64,000 nt of DNA from Caballeronia novacaledonica. GTDB taxonomy: Bacteria; Pseudomonadota; Gammaproteobacteria; Burkholderiales; Burkholderiaceae. Under the pieces are notes generated by a model. The model was not told where the DNA came from, made no database searches, and was given only the letters and a program-made list of their open reading frames with translations. The stretch covers positions 62,001 to 126,000 of the forward strand of contig NZ_OGTP01000019.1 in assembly GCF_900258035.1 (NCBI RefSeq), given 5' to 3'. Both the position numbers and the translations under genes were made by a program. Shown one piece after another: positions 18,780 through 27,724 of the stretch (its first letter is position 1; each line of letters starts with the position of its first letter).

Positions 18780-19781
18780 TCAGACCACGCCCGCTCCATG
18801 CGCCTGCAGATCCGCGTGATAGCTCGACCGCACCATCGCGCCGACCGCCGCGTGCGTGAAGCCCATCTTGTACGCCTCTTCTTCATACATCTTGAACGTA
18901 TCCGGGTGCACATAGGCCCGCACCGGCAGATGATGCTCCGACGGCTGCAAATACTGGCCGATCGTCAGCATGTCCACATCGTGCGCGCGCAGATCGCGCA
19001 TCACCTGAAGAATTTCCTCTTCGGTTTCGCCCAGACCGACCATCAGGCCCGATTTCGTCGCCACTTCCGGATGCAGCGCCTTGAAGTCCTTCAGGAGCTT
19101 CAGCGAATGGTGATAATCCGAACCCGGACGCGCTTCCTTGTAGAGACGCGGCACTGTCTCGAGATTGTGGTTCATCACGTCGGGCGGAGCGGCGGTCAGA
19201 ATGCCGATCGCGCGATCCAGACGGCCGCGGAAGTCCGGCGTCAGAATCTCGATGCGCGTTTCCGGCGAATGCTCGCGAACCTGCTTGATGCATTCGACGA
19301 AGTGCGCGGCGCCGCCATCGCGCAAATCGTCACGGTCGACGGACGTGATCACCACATATTTCAACTTCAGCGCGCCGATGGTGCGCGCCAGATTCAGCGG
19401 CTCATCCGCATCGAGCGGATCGGGGCGGCCGTGGCCGACGTCGCAGAACGGGCAGCGGCGCGTGCACTTGTCGCCCATGATCATGAACGTCGCGGTGCCC
19501 TTCCCGAAGCATTCGCCGATGTTCGGACAGCTCGCTTCCTCGCACACCGTGTGCAGGTTGTGCTCGCGCAGAATCTGCTTGATTTCGTAGAAGCGCGAGT
19601 TGCCCGTCGCCGTACGCACGCGGATCCAGTCCGGCTTCTTCAGCTTCTCGATCGGGATCACCTTGATCGGAATACGCGACGTCTTCGCTTGTGCCTTTTG
19701 CTTTGCAGTGGCGTCGTAGGCGGCGGGCGACGAAGCAGAAGCGGCGGTATCGCCGGCCAGGTTTGCGGTTGCGTCAGTCAT
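18780..19781 (-). CDS. lipA: Lipoyl synthase
   Basis: Radical-SAM enzyme that inserts two sulfurs into protein-bound octanoyl groups. It is 333 residues long. The auxiliary cluster motif C-x4-C-x5-C is seen as CEEASCPNIGEC and the radical-SAM cluster as C-x3-C-x2-C in CTRRCPFC. The C-terminal RSSYHAD holds the conserved serine ligand. The ATG at 19781 overlaps the lipB stop as ATGA, which fixes the start and implies translational coupling. About 50 N-terminal residues (Ala/Lys-rich) precede the conserved region, common in this group. Confidence 0.97.
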   Translation of the reverse strand: MTDATANLAGDTAASASSPAAYDATAKQKAQAKTSRIPIKVIPIEKLKKPDWIRVRTATGNSRFYEIKQILREHNLHTVCEEASCPNIGECFGKGTATFMIMGDKCTRRCPFCDVGHGRPDPLDADEPLNLARTIGALKLKYVVITSVDRDDLRDGGAAHFVECIKQVREHSPETRIEILTPDFRGRLDRAIGILTAAPPDVMNHNLETVPRLYKEARPGSDYHHSLKLLKDFKALHPEVATKSGLMVGLGETEEEILQVMRDLRAHDVDMLTIGQYLQPSEHHLPVRAYVHPDTFKMYEEEAYKMGFTHAAVGAMVRSSYHADLQAHGAGVV

Positions 19782-20542
19782 TCGGTCGATCCGGTTGTTG
19801 CGGCGGCAGTTGCGGGGAGGCCGCCGATTTGAAGTGCCAGCCGTTCGGCGAGCACGAGAGCTACGTCGCGCCAGTCGGCCGCGACGCCGAGCGTCGCCAT
19901 GTCGACCGTTTCGAGCCCCGCGTAGCCACACGGGTTGATTGCGAGGAACGGCTGCAAGTCCATGCGCACATTGAGGCTCACGCCGTGATAGCTGCAGCCG
20001 TTGCGAATCTTGAGTCCGAGCGCGGCGATCTTCGCGCCTTCGTGCGCCTGAATACGATCGTTCGCGCCTTGGGGATGCCGCGCCACATAGATGCCCGGCG
20101 CGCCGGCCTTGCGGTCGGTCGCGAGATTATACGTCGCGAGGGTTTCGATCACGGCCTCTTCGATGCGCCGCACCAGCTCGCGCACCATCAGCTTTCGGCG
20201 GCGCAAATCGATCAGCAGGTAAGCGACGATCTGTCCCGGCCCGTGATACGTGATCTGTCCGCCGCGATCCACCTTGACGAGCGGAATGCCGCTCTGGGCG
20301 AGAAGAAGATGCGCCGGATCGCCCGCGAGACCGAGCGTAAAAACCGGCGGATGCTCGACGAGCCAGATTTCGTCCTGCGTGTCGGGCGTGCGGGCGTCGG
20401 TGAAGGCGCGCATCGCGTCGAAGCTCCGGCCGTACGGTTCGAGGCCGCGCCAGCGCAACGCAACCCGATAGTCACCGGCACTCAGCACGGTGTCGGGCGC
20501 GTAGTCGGTTTCTTGTGGGATTGCGAGCGGTGTGGCGGACAT
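19778..20542 (-). CDS. lipB: Lipoyl(octanoyl) transferase
   Basis: Moves octanoate from acyl carrier protein to lipoyl domains of 2-oxoacid dehydrogenases and GcvH. It is 254 residues long. The conserved RGGQITYHGPGQ segment, the lysine in GAKIAALGLKIR and the acyl-thioester cysteine in NPCGYAGLETVDM are all present. It is coupled to lipA by an ATGA overlap. Its upstream neighbours on the same strand are DUF2917 and then, beyond gcvA, ybeD. Confidence 0.96.
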   Translation of the reverse strand: MSATPLAIPQETDYAPDTVLSAGDYRVALRWRGLEPYGRSFDAMRAFTDARTPDTQDEIWLVEHPPVFTLGLAGDPAHLLLAQSGIPLVKVDRGGQITYHGPGQIVAYLLIDLRRRKLMVRELVRRIEEAVIETLATYNLATDRKAGAPGIYVARHPQGANDRIQAHEGAKIAALGLKIRNGCSYHGVSLNVRMDLQPFLAINPCGYAGLETVDMATLGVAADWRDVALVLAERLALQIGGLPATAAATTGSTE

Positions 20543-20624
20543 GGTCCCGCTAGTTTACCGAAATAGCCCCATGCCCGCCGATGGTGAATTCGCATGCCCG
20601 CGATGGCCATTTCGAATAGTTGAC

Positions 20625-20951
20625 TCAGACGGTGCGCCATCCCGCACGAAACCGTTGCGCAAGGCGCTCGATGCGCGTCGAAACCCAGTGCATCGCACGC
20701 TCGTCGCAGCGCGGCAGGATCGTGAAGACGACATAAGCCGGACGGTCGCCCTCGACGGAAAGCCAGAGCCGCTCGCGTTCGCGCAGCCGGAGGTTGTCGC
20801 CGGGAACGAGCCAGTAGTCTTCGATGTCGTTGCTGCGTGTCGCCCAGACGGCACTGCCTTGCACCGAGAGCCGGGTGCCGCGCGCGATGCGCATCGGCAC
20901 GGTTTCGCCCGGCTTGATTTCGAAAGTGACGCTTGTTGATATTTCTCGCAT
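20625..20951 (-). CDS. DUF2917 family protein
   Basis: 108 residues, soluble, predicted mostly beta (cupin-like alternation in the first 80 residues), with an Arg-rich helical C-terminus (STRIERLAQRF). Function unknown. The ATG at 20951 has GGAG seven bases upstream; a TTG at 20966 is rejected. It is divergent from the GcvA-like LysR gene with 123 bp between starts, the usual arrangement of a LysR regulator and its target, so this gene is a likely target (inference). Confidence 0.78.
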   Translation of the reverse strand: MREISTSVTFEIKPGETVPMRIARGTRLSVQGSAVWATRSNDIEDYWLVPGDNLRLRERERLWLSVEGDRPAYVVFTILPRCDERAMHWVSTRIERLAQRFRAGWRTV

Positions 20952-21074
20952 GACCGACTCCGCCAAAGGAACGTTTCGATGACTACAATCCTAGGCGTGG
21001 CAAGGCATCAGGCAAAACGATCAATTTTCATCGCTATGTGAGCTGTATTGACAACGACAACGCCGACAATCCAC

Positions 21075-22028
21075 ATGGACCTCCGCCAGCTTCCCGCCCT
21101 GAACGCGCTGCGCGCCTTCGAAGCCGCTGCCCGTCACGAGAGTTTCTCCCGCGCCGCCGACGAGCTTTTCGTCACGCACGGCGCGGTCAGTCATCAGATC
21201 CGCGCGCTGGAGGCCGAGCTCGGCGTGTCGCTCTTCGCGCGCGACGGCAAGCGCGTGCGTCTCACGGATCGCGGCAAGCAATACGCCACGGAGGTCCGCG
21301 CGGCGCTCGTCGCGCTGGCGGAATCGACGCGCCGCATCCGCTCGGGCGATCGCGACCGGCGGCTGATCGTGTCGATGCTGTCGTCGTTTTCGGCGCGATG
21401 GCTGACGCCGCGTGTGGGCCGGTTCATCGAAAAACACCCGGAAATCGATCTCGAACTACTGTCGACGAACGCGCTCACCGACTTCAGCCGCGACGACGTG
21501 GACGTCGCGATCCGCTTCGGCTACGGAAAATACGCGGGTTTGCACTCCGAGGAATTGCTCGACGAGGTGTTCTTTCCCGCGTGCGCGCCGAATTTTCGCG
21601 GCGGCGAGCTGCCGCGGACGCCGCGCGATCTGGCGAGCCTGCCGCTGCTGCGCTCGGAGGATGAACGCTGGCGGCCCTGGTTCGACGCGGCCGGACTCGC
21701 CGACATAGAAGAACCAAAGCGCGGCGTGCTCTACGAAGATTCGTCGAATCTGCTGCAGGCGGCGATCGACGGTCAGGGCATCGCGCTCGTGCGCCGCTCG
21801 CTTTCGATGCAGGAAATCGGTGCGGGACGGCTCGTGCGGCTGTTCAACATAGACGGCCCGAGCCCGTGGAAGTACTACTTCGTGTGCCCGGCGGCGCTGC
21901 TTCAGACGAAGCGCGTGCAGGCGTTCAGGGAATGGCTTTTCGACGAAGCCGAGCAGTTCAGGCTGCTCTACGAACGCACGCCGGCGGTCTGCGACGCGCC
22001 GGCGGGCAAGATCAAAGCACTATCTTGA
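21075..22028 (+). CDS. LysR-family regulator, GcvA-like
   Basis: Cytosolic transcription regulator, 317 residues. The N-terminal winged helix MDLRQLPALNALRAFEAAAR and the recognition segment RAADELFVTHGAVSHQIRALE are highly GcvA-like. The C-terminal periplasmic-binding-protein-fold effector domain is complete. The ATG at 21075 begins the conserved domain; a TTG at 21048 would add nine residues. It is divergent from DUF2917 and its 3' end overlaps the convergent ybeD by 17 bp. No glycine cleavage genes are in the window, so control of gcvTHP is only suggested by similarity. Confidence 0.9.
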   Translation: MDLRQLPALNALRAFEAAARHESFSRAADELFVTHGAVSHQIRALEAELGVSLFARDGKRVRLTDRGKQYATEVRAALVALAESTRRIRSGDRDRRLIVSMLSSFSARWLTPRVGRFIEKHPEIDLELLSTNALTDFSRDDVDVAIRFGYGKYAGLHSEELLDEVFFPACAPNFRGGELPRTPRDLASLPLLRSEDERWRPWFDAAGLADIEEPKRGVLYEDSSNLLQAAIDGQGIALVRRSLSMQEIGAGRLVRLFNIDGPSPWKYYFVCPAALLQTKRVQAFREWLFDEAEQFRLLYERTPAVCDAPAGKIKALS

Positions 22029-22320
22029 CCATCGGATGGCCGGTGAGCGCGCGATAGATGTCGTCGAGATGCGGACGATTCTGCGCGCGCACGGTGCACG
22101 TGAGCCCCGTGTAATTGCCGCCGGACGACGGACGCGCTTCGACACGCGATGCGTCGAATTCCTGGTCGAATTCCTTGAGCAGGCTGACGATCGTGTCGTG
22201 GAATTCCGGATGCGTCTTGCCCATCACCTTGATCGGGAAATCGCAGGGAAAGTCGAACAATTCGTCGGCGCTGTGCGCGGCGGAATCGGTCGGATCGGTG
22301 GATTGTGGCTTGTCGGACAT
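22012..22320 (-). CDS. ybeD: DUF493 (YbeD) family protein
   Basis: 102 residues with the compact ACT-like DUF493 fold: FPCDFPIKVMGK, FDASRVEARPSSGGNYTGLTCTV and the C-terminal YRALTGHPMVKIVL. The E. coli family member is linked to lipoate genes, but its role is not settled. AAGGAGA lies at good spacing before the ATG at 22320 and overlaps the stop of the aminotransferase gene, so the two are coupled. lipB lies downstream on the same strand but is separated by gcvA and DUF2917. Confidence 0.92.
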   Translation of the reverse strand: MSDKPQSTDPTDSAAHSADELFDFPCDFPIKVMGKTHPEFHDTIVSLLKEFDQEFDASRVEARPSSGGNYTGLTCTVRAQNRPHLDDIYRALTGHPMVKIVL

Positions 22321-22331
22321 GGCTTTCTCCT

Positions 22332-23234
22332 TCACTTTGCCTCTTGCGCGAACTCGCGCGCCTTGGCCCGCTGGTAGGCGTCGAACAGTGCAGCATAGAC
22401 CGGACCGGGGCGGCCATCGCCGACGCTTTTGCCGTCGAGCGTCGTGATCGGCATGACTTCCTTGGTCGCGGAGCTGATCATGACTTCGTCGGCCGAACGC
22501 AATTCGGCTTCGGTGATGTCGCGCTCCTCGAACGGAATGCCCGCCTCGCGCGCCAGTTCCTCGATGAGCCCGTAGCGGATGCCTTCCAGAATACGCGGTC
22601 CGCGCGGCGCGCCCAGCAGCGTGCCGCCCTTCACGATCCATACATTTGAGGACGAACCTTCGGTCAGCAAGCCGTCGCGCAACTGGATGGTTTCGAGCGC
22701 GTCGTTTTCGGCGGCGTGCTGCGCCATCAGCACGTTGCCGAGCAGCGACACCGATTTGATGTCGCAATGCAGCCAGCGTTTGTCTTCGGCGGTGACGGCC
22801 ACCGCGCCGCGCGCGCGATCCGCCGCGCCCGGAAACACGAGCTGGCCGAGCATGACGAACACGGTCGGCGTGATGCCCGCCGGAAACGCATGCCCGCGCC
22901 GCTTCGCGACGCCGCGCGTGACCTGAATATAGACGAGCGCGTCGCCGTTGCCGGCGTTTTCGCCGACGAGACGATCGATCAGCGCGCGCCAGCCGGCATC
23001 GTCGAACGGATTGTCGATGCGGATCTTGCCGAGACTGCGGTTCAGCCGCGCGAGGTGCTGCTTGAGCCGGAACGGCAGGCGCGCGCCGTCGGGCTGCGCA
23101 TAGAGCGGCACGACTTCATAGACGCCGTCGCCGAAGATGAACCCGCGATCGAGCACGGGAATGCGCGCTTCGGAAAGCGGCCCCCACTCGCCGTTCAGAT
23201 AGACGATCGGATCGAATGCTTCGGCGTGACTCAT
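22332..23234 (-). CDS. D-amino acid aminotransferase (class IV PLP)
   Basis: Fold-type IV aminotransferase, 300 residues. The PLP lysine is Lys160 in CDIKSVSLLGNV. The N-terminal VLDRGFIFGDGVYEV and the C-terminal EGSSSNVWIV phosphate-binding segment match the D-alanine/branched-chain aminotransferase family. It probably makes D-alanine or D-glutamate for peptidoglycan. It starts 10 nt after the D,D-carboxypeptidase gene and is followed 11 nt later by ybeD; its company with a penicillin-binding protein supports the D-amino acid assignment over IlvE. Confidence 0.9.
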   Translation of the reverse strand: MSHAEAFDPIVYLNGEWGPLSEARIPVLDRGFIFGDGVYEVVPLYAQPDGARLPFRLKQHLARLNRSLGKIRIDNPFDDAGWRALIDRLVGENAGNGDALVYIQVTRGVAKRRGHAFPAGITPTVFVMLGQLVFPGAADRARGAVAVTAEDKRWLHCDIKSVSLLGNVLMAQHAAENDALETIQLRDGLLTEGSSSNVWIVKGGTLLGAPRGPRILEGIRYGLIEELAREAGIPFEERDITEAELRSADEVMISSATKEVMPITTLDGKSVGDGRPGPVYAALFDAYQRAKAREFAQEAK

Positions 23235-23244
23235 CGCAGGCTCC

Positions 23245-24459
23245 TTATTTACGCTTCTGCCACCAGAGCAGCGCCGAATCCCACAGGCGGCCGAAGATGC
23301 CCGCTTCCGGCACGTCCTGCAGCGCGACGAGCGGAACCTGCGCGACTTCCTTGCCGTCCGCCATCATCTTGACGGTGCCGATCTGCTGGCCCTTCTTGAT
23401 CGGCGCGACGAGCAGATCGTTGTGCGTGACGGTCGGCTTGACCTTGTCGCCCAGGCCCTTCGGCACGGTGATGTACTGGTCCGTCGTGACGCCCGCCTGC
23501 ACGCTGTCGGCGGCGCCCTTGAACACGCGCGGCGAGTCGATCACCTGATTCGCCTTGTAGAGGCGCAGCGCGTCGTACGCGCTGTAGCCGTAGTTCAGCA
23601 TCTTCAGGCTGTCCTGCACGCGGTTGTGCTCTTTCGGCTCGCCCATCATCACGGCGACGAGACGGCGGCTCGCATCCGGCACGCCGACGAGCGAGCGCTT
23701 CGCGGTCGCGATCAGGCAGTAGCCCGCGGCTTGCGTGTGACCGGTCTTCAGGCCATCGACGCTCGGATCGAGCCACAGCAGGCGGTTGCGGTTCGGCTGC
23801 TTGATCTTGTTGTACGTGAATTCCTTCACCGAGAAGATGCTGTAGTACTCGGGGAAGTCGCGCACGAGACGCGTGGAGAGCACCGCGAGATCGCCGGCGG
23901 TCGTGTAGTGCTGCGGGTCGGGCATGCCGTTCACGTCGGCGAAGTTCGTGTGCTTCATGCCGATGCGCTTCGCCGCCGCGTTCATCAGCTGCACGAAGTT
24001 GCCTTCGCTGCCACCGACGAGTTCGGCCAGCGCGATGGCCGCGTCGTTGCCCGACTGCACGATCATGCCGTAGACGAGATCGTGCACGGTGACCGGCTTG
24101 TTCGCTTCGATGAACATGCGCGACTCGTCCGTGCGCACGCGGCGCACGGCCTCGCTCGGCATGACGGTCTGATCCATGTTGATCTTCTTCGCCTTCAGCG
24201 CATCGAAAACGAGATACGCGGTCATCAGCTTCGTGAGCGACGCGGGCTCGACGCGCTCATCGGGATTGCCCGACGCGAGCACTTGATTGCTGGTGGCATC
24301 GACGAGCACCCACGAACGCGCGGTCACGTCGGGCGGCGGCACTTGCGCGAAGGCGCTCGCGGCGGCCAGCACGGCCGGCAGCACGAATGCGGCTTTGATG
24401 GCGCGATGATGAACGATGGAAACAGAAGGGAAAGACAGGCCGGCAGGGACAAAGCGCAT
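23245..24459 (-). CDS. dacC: D-alanyl-D-alanine carboxypeptidase (PBP5/6 type)
   Basis: Periplasmic low-molecular-weight penicillin-binding protein that trims the terminal D-Ala of peptidoglycan stem peptides. It is 404 residues long. A signal peptide (cleavage about residue 39) precedes the S11 domain with Ser74-x-x-Lys77 (SLTK), SGN 136-138 and KTG 238-240. The C-terminal PBP5 beta domain and a terminal amphipathic helix (FGRLWDSALLWWQKRK) for membrane attachment are present. It is first in an operon with the D-amino acid aminotransferase and ybeD. dacA and dacC names are both used for such proteins. Confidence 0.94.
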   Translation of the reverse strand: MRFVPAGLSFPSVSIVHHRAIKAAFVLPAVLAAASAFAQVPPPDVTARSWVLVDATSNQVLASGNPDERVEPASLTKLMTAYLVFDALKAKKINMDQTVMPSEAVRRVRTDESRMFIEANKPVTVHDLVYGMIVQSGNDAAIALAELVGGSEGNFVQLMNAAAKRIGMKHTNFADVNGMPDPQHYTTAGDLAVLSTRLVRDFPEYYSIFSVKEFTYNKIKQPNRNRLLWLDPSVDGLKTGHTQAAGYCLIATAKRSLVGVPDASRRLVAVMMGEPKEHNRVQDSLKMLNYGYSAYDALRLYKANQVIDSPRVFKGAADSVQAGVTTDQYITVPKGLGDKVKPTVTHNDLLVAPIKKGQQIGTVKMMADGKEVAQVPLVALQDVPEAGIFGRLWDSALLWWQKRK

Positions 24460-24839
24460 AGGATCGATCGGCGGAAAAAGCAGGCTGCGACGAGGACGAT
24501 CGGGGATCGGATGATCGGCGAAGCACGGGTTGAAGAGGCTGACCTTCGCTGTTGGTCGGGCTCATCGCCAGGACAGCGGCACGCGCGGCGCCGCGGCGAA
24601 AAGCGCTCGTTCGACAGACGGACGCGAAAACGGTTCTCGGAAGCCGGCGTTCGATGACCGCGAGCGGTTCGGCGGAGCATCGCACGGCCGGAAACAGCGA
24701 AAAAATTCTGCGCCATTATACGCGCGGCCCGCTTGCGATTTCCTTCGAATCTGCGCGGTTGCGGCGCGTTTTAACGTTTTTCAGGCGGCGCTTATCCGCT
24801 TTTACCGATCGGCACGCGAAGCGCCCGATCGCGCCACGC
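24460..24839. other. Intergenic region upstream of the carboxypeptidase gene
   Basis: 380 bp without a credible gene. The only signal seen is a TATAAT on the minus strand (24715-24720). No terminator with a T-run for the hydrolase gene was found. Confidence 0.5.
24715..24720 (-). promoter_or_regulatory. Candidate -10 box for the dac operon
   Basis: Exact TATAAT on the minus strand, 256 bp upstream of the carboxypeptidase ATG. There is no good -35 at 16-18 bp. Confidence 0.4.
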
Positions 24840-25466
24840 TCAACGCCAGGCGTCGACGATCACGCGCTTGAGAATGTGCAGCTTGCGGTGAAAGAAATGC
24901 TCGCCGCCCGGAATCACGACGACCGGCAGTTCCTGCGGCCGCGCCCAGTCGTAGACGGATTGGATCGGCACGGTGTCGTCGACTTCGCCGTGAATCACGA
25001 GCGTGGTGTCGGGCACGGGCGCGACGTCCCAGCGGCTCGCCGCCGTGCCGACCAACACCATGCGCTCGATTTCCTTTCCCGCTTCGAACATGCGTTTCGC
25101 GACATGCGACAGCACGAACGTGCCGAACGAAAAGCCCGCGAGCACGAGCGGCACGTCGGCCTGTCCGGGTTGCGCGCGCATGTGGTCGATCAGCGCCAGC
25201 AGATCGTCCTGCTCGCCGATGCCGTTGTCGTGCTCGCCGCCCGTCGCGCCGACGCCGCGAAAATTCGAGCGATACGTCGTATAGCCCAGTTGGACGAAAG
25301 TGCGCGCGAGCGTCTGCGCGACCTTGTTGTCCATCGTGCCGCCGAAGAGGGGATGCGGATGCGCGACGAGCGCGATGCCTCGCGGCGCGGCATCGGTACG
25401 GTCGAGGGCGCATTCGACCTTGCCAACGGGCCCGTCGATGAGGAATTTTTCGGTTTGCGCGTTCAT
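24840..25466 (-). CDS. Alpha/beta hydrolase, small esterase-like
   Basis: 208-residue cytosolic alpha/beta hydrolase. The nucleophile is Ser113 in GFSFG, the acid is Asp162 or Asp163 in HGEVDDTVP, and the base is His189 in GGEHFFH. The HPHPLFGGTMDNKVAQ segment is typical of the small hydrolase group related to YsgA/CAP-10-like esterases of unknown substrate. It lies 8 nt after the [2Fe-2S] protein gene, probably at the 3' end of a long operon from the lipid transporter. Confidence 0.85.
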   Translation of the reverse strand: MNAQTEKFLIDGPVGKVECALDRTDAAPRGIALVAHPHPLFGGTMDNKVAQTLARTFVQLGYTTYRSNFRGVGATGGEHDNGIGEQDDLLALIDHMRAQPGQADVPLVLAGFSFGTFVLSHVAKRMFEAGKEIERMVLVGTAASRWDVAPVPDTTLVIHGEVDDTVPIQSVYDWARPQELPVVVIPGGEHFFHRKLHILKRVIVDAWR

Positions 25467-25474
25467 GCGGGCTT

Positions 25475-25804
25475 TTATGCCGGTTGATCGATGAGAAGAC
25501 GTTCGACGATCTTGCCGTTGGCCAGATGCGATTCCACGATTTCGTCGATGTCGGTTTCATCGACATACGTGTACCAGGTGCCTTCCGGATACACGACCAC
25601 GGCCGGCCCGAGCTCGCAGCGGTCCAGACACCCGGCCTTGTTGATGCGCACCTTGCCTTCGCCCGCGAGGCCGAGTTGCTTCACGCGTTTTTTCGCGTGC
25701 TCCTGCATGGCCTGCGCGTTGCAGTTCGCGCAGCTCGGGCGCGGCGCGTCGGCGTCGCGCTGATTCAGGCAGAAGAACACGTGATACTTGTAGAAGGAAT
25801 CCAT
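25475..25804 (-). CDS. Thioredoxin-like [2Fe-2S] ferredoxin domain protein
   Basis: 109 residues. Cysteines at 12, 25, 28, 59 and 63 (FFCLNQRDAD, SCANCNA, KAGCLDRCELGP) match the thioredoxin-fold [2Fe-2S] ferredoxin family, with the GPAVVVYPEGTWY strand typical of it. Likely a small electron carrier or cluster protein in the cytosol. The ATG at 25804 starts the conserved MDSFYKYHVFFC; the open frame upstream is Arg-rich and non-coding in appearance. It lies between VanZ and the hydrolase on one strand. Confidence 0.9.
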   Translation of the reverse strand: MDSFYKYHVFFCLNQRDADAPRPSCANCNAQAMQEHAKKRVKQLGLAGEGKVRINKAGCLDRCELGPAVVVYPEGTWYTYVDETDIDEIVESHLANGKIVERLLIDQPA

Positions 25805-25862
25805 GAGCGTGGGCGATGAGAGTGTCGGTCGATTATAGCGAGCGATGTTCGTGCCCGCCCTG

Positions 25863-27035
25863 TCACGCCGGCCCGCTCGCCTTGCGCGCGCGGCGCCGCG
25901 CGAGCCACGCGCGCTCCGCCGAAGACGCGAGCCAGCCGAGCGCCGCGTACGGCCAGACCCACGCGAGCCAGTGTGCAAGCCCGTTGAAATGCAGATAACG
26001 CCCCTGCCGCCAGTCGGCGAGCACGATATCGAAATACGGATTCACCGGCAGCAGATTGACGAGCGCCAGCGAAACGACGAGCGCCGCGCCCGCGAGCGCC
26101 GCCCGCAGCCCGCGCGGCAGCGACACCGACAGCACGCCCGCCGTCATCGCGATGGCGATGCCTTCGAGCGCGCCGTCCGTCGCCCAGTCGAAGGTCAGGC
26201 CCGCGCGCGATTGCAGGAACGTCGCGCCCGCTTTCGCGAAGAGCGAGATCGCGACGAGGCCGAGCATCAGCCGGATGCGCGGCGCGCGCCTGCGCGTGAG
26301 CAGCGTCATGAGCACGAGCGCCGCGAAGAGGCCCGTCGAGGTGATGAGCGCTTCCCACGCGTCGTCGGGCAGCAACGCGCCGAGCCGGTCCGGCCAGCTT
26401 TCGACGTCCCATGCGGCGGGCGTCCACGCGAGGATCGCGTCCTGCATCGCCGGGTCGAGCCCGTCCCACAACACGCGCGGCAGATCGCCGCCGCCGAAGA
26501 GATACGGCGCGGGGAACATCGCCGCGAACGGCCACAGCGCCGTCAATCCGATCACATACGCCGCGTCGCGCTCGAACCACGTGAAGCGGATGCGGCGCAA
26601 GAGGCCGCGGTCGAGCAGCGCGCTCGTCGCGGGCGCGATCAAGAGGCCGCCGAGCAGCGCGCCGAATGCATTCGCCGCGAGATCGAGATTCGACGCGACG
26701 CGCGTCGGCAGATACGTCTGGATGGCTTCCATCGTGCCCGAAAGCAATGCGCCGCCGGCGAGCGCCGCGCCGACCGCGAGCGTGCCGCGCAAACGCGGAT
26801 AGAGCGCCAGCACGATCAGCGCGCCGAGCGGCATGTAGCCGAGCACGTTCGTGACGACATCGAAGGCGGTCAGATACTGCGGCACCGGATCGGCGAGATA
26901 GGCGAACGGGCTCAGGCCCAGCGAGCGCCAGCCGGAAAACGGATAGAGCGAACCGTAGATCACGAGCGCCGCATACGCGGCGAGCGACTGCCGGGAAAAC
27001 GCCGACGGGCGGCGTTGCCATTGCTTGATCGTCAT
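25863..27035 (-). CDS. VanZ-family membrane protein
   Basis: Integral membrane protein, 390 residues, about nine or ten hydrophobic segments. The N-terminal half matches VanZ (YPFSGW, DVVTNVLGYMPLGAL, TRVASNLDLAANAFGALLG). The C-terminal half has further helices ending in an Arg-rich cytosolic tail. VanZ members are linked to low-level teicoplanin resistance in Gram-positives; in proteobacteria the role is unknown. The ATG at 27035 was preferred over 27077. It is in line with the lipid transporter genes upstream (49 nt gap). Confidence 0.85.
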   Translation of the reverse strand: MTIKQWQRRPSAFSRQSLAAYAALVIYGSLYPFSGWRSLGLSPFAYLADPVPQYLTAFDVVTNVLGYMPLGALIVLALYPRLRGTLAVGAALAGGALLSGTMEAIQTYLPTRVASNLDLAANAFGALLGGLLIAPATSALLDRGLLRRIRFTWFERDAAYVIGLTALWPFAAMFPAPYLFGGGDLPRVLWDGLDPAMQDAILAWTPAAWDVESWPDRLGALLPDDAWEALITSTGLFAALVLMTLLTRRRAPRIRLMLGLVAISLFAKAGATFLQSRAGLTFDWATDGALEGIAIAMTAGVLSVSLPRGLRAALAGAALVVSLALVNLLPVNPYFDIVLADWRQGRYLHFNGLAHWLAWVWPYAALGWLASSAERAWLARRRARKASGPA

Positions 27036-27084
27036 GAGCCGCCCGGACGCCTCCGTGCTGGGCGGATGGTGGAACAACGAAAGG

Positions 27085-27711
27085 TCATCGCGAAGCGGAA
27101 AGGGGTTGCGCGGCGAGCCACGCGGAAAGTTGCGCGATCACGTCGTCCGATGCGGCCGCGAGCGCCCGCGCGCCGCCGGATGCGTCGGCGCTCGGCGCGG
27201 GTGCGTTCGCGACGAAACTGCGCTGGGCGATCACGCGGCCTTGCTGCGTGAGCGTCGCGCGCACGGACACGAGGCCGTGGCTTTGCTCGGGCGCGTCGAA
27301 AACCTGCTCGAAGCTCGTCAGCTCGACTTCGAGCAGCGGCACGGCGCGCACCGGATCGGCGCCCGACAGGATCGGGCCGCGCGCCGCGAGCGCGTCGCGC
27401 AGGCGCTGCGTGAGCAGTTGCGCGGGCGGCATCGTCCAGTGGCTGTCGGAATAGCTGCCGGTGCGCTGGGTGTCGACGTAGCTCAGGCGATAGGCGAAGT
27501 CATCCGTTTCCAGACTGCGCGGCGCGCCGACTGCCAGCACTTTTACCGGCGGCATCGGCAAGCCGTTGGCCGCCGCGTCGAAGGGAAGCGCCGCGCCGAG
27601 GTCGTAATGCGCGTTCGGCATCGCGGTGGGCGTCGATCCGCAGCCCGCGAGCAGCGTGACGCAAGCGAGCGCGAACGCCGCGACTGCTCCTTTCATGTCG
27701 ATGTCTGCCAT
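27085..27711 (-). CDS. ABC-type transport auxiliary lipoprotein (PqiC-like)
   Basis: 208-residue lipoprotein with lipobox LLAGC after a short signal peptide; the mature domain matches the PqiC/YmbA family of outer-membrane-anchored partners of MlaD/Mce bridges. GAGA lies at suitable spacing before the ATG at 27711; ATG 27696 is an alternative but has no ribosome site. It lies 13 nt after the MlaD gene and completes a permease-ATPase-MlaD-lipoprotein set. Confidence 0.86.
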   Translation of the reverse strand: MADIDMKGAVAAFALACVTLLAGCGSTPTAMPNAHYDLGAALPFDAAANGLPMPPVKVLAVGAPRSLETDDFAYRLSYVDTQRTGSYSDSHWTMPPAQLLTQRLRDALAARGPILSGADPVRAVPLLEVELTSFEQVFDAPEQSHGLVSVRATLTQQGRVIAQRSFVANAPAPSADASGGARALAAASDDVIAQLSAWLAAQPLSASR

Positions 27712-27724
27712 GTCGTTTTCTCGA

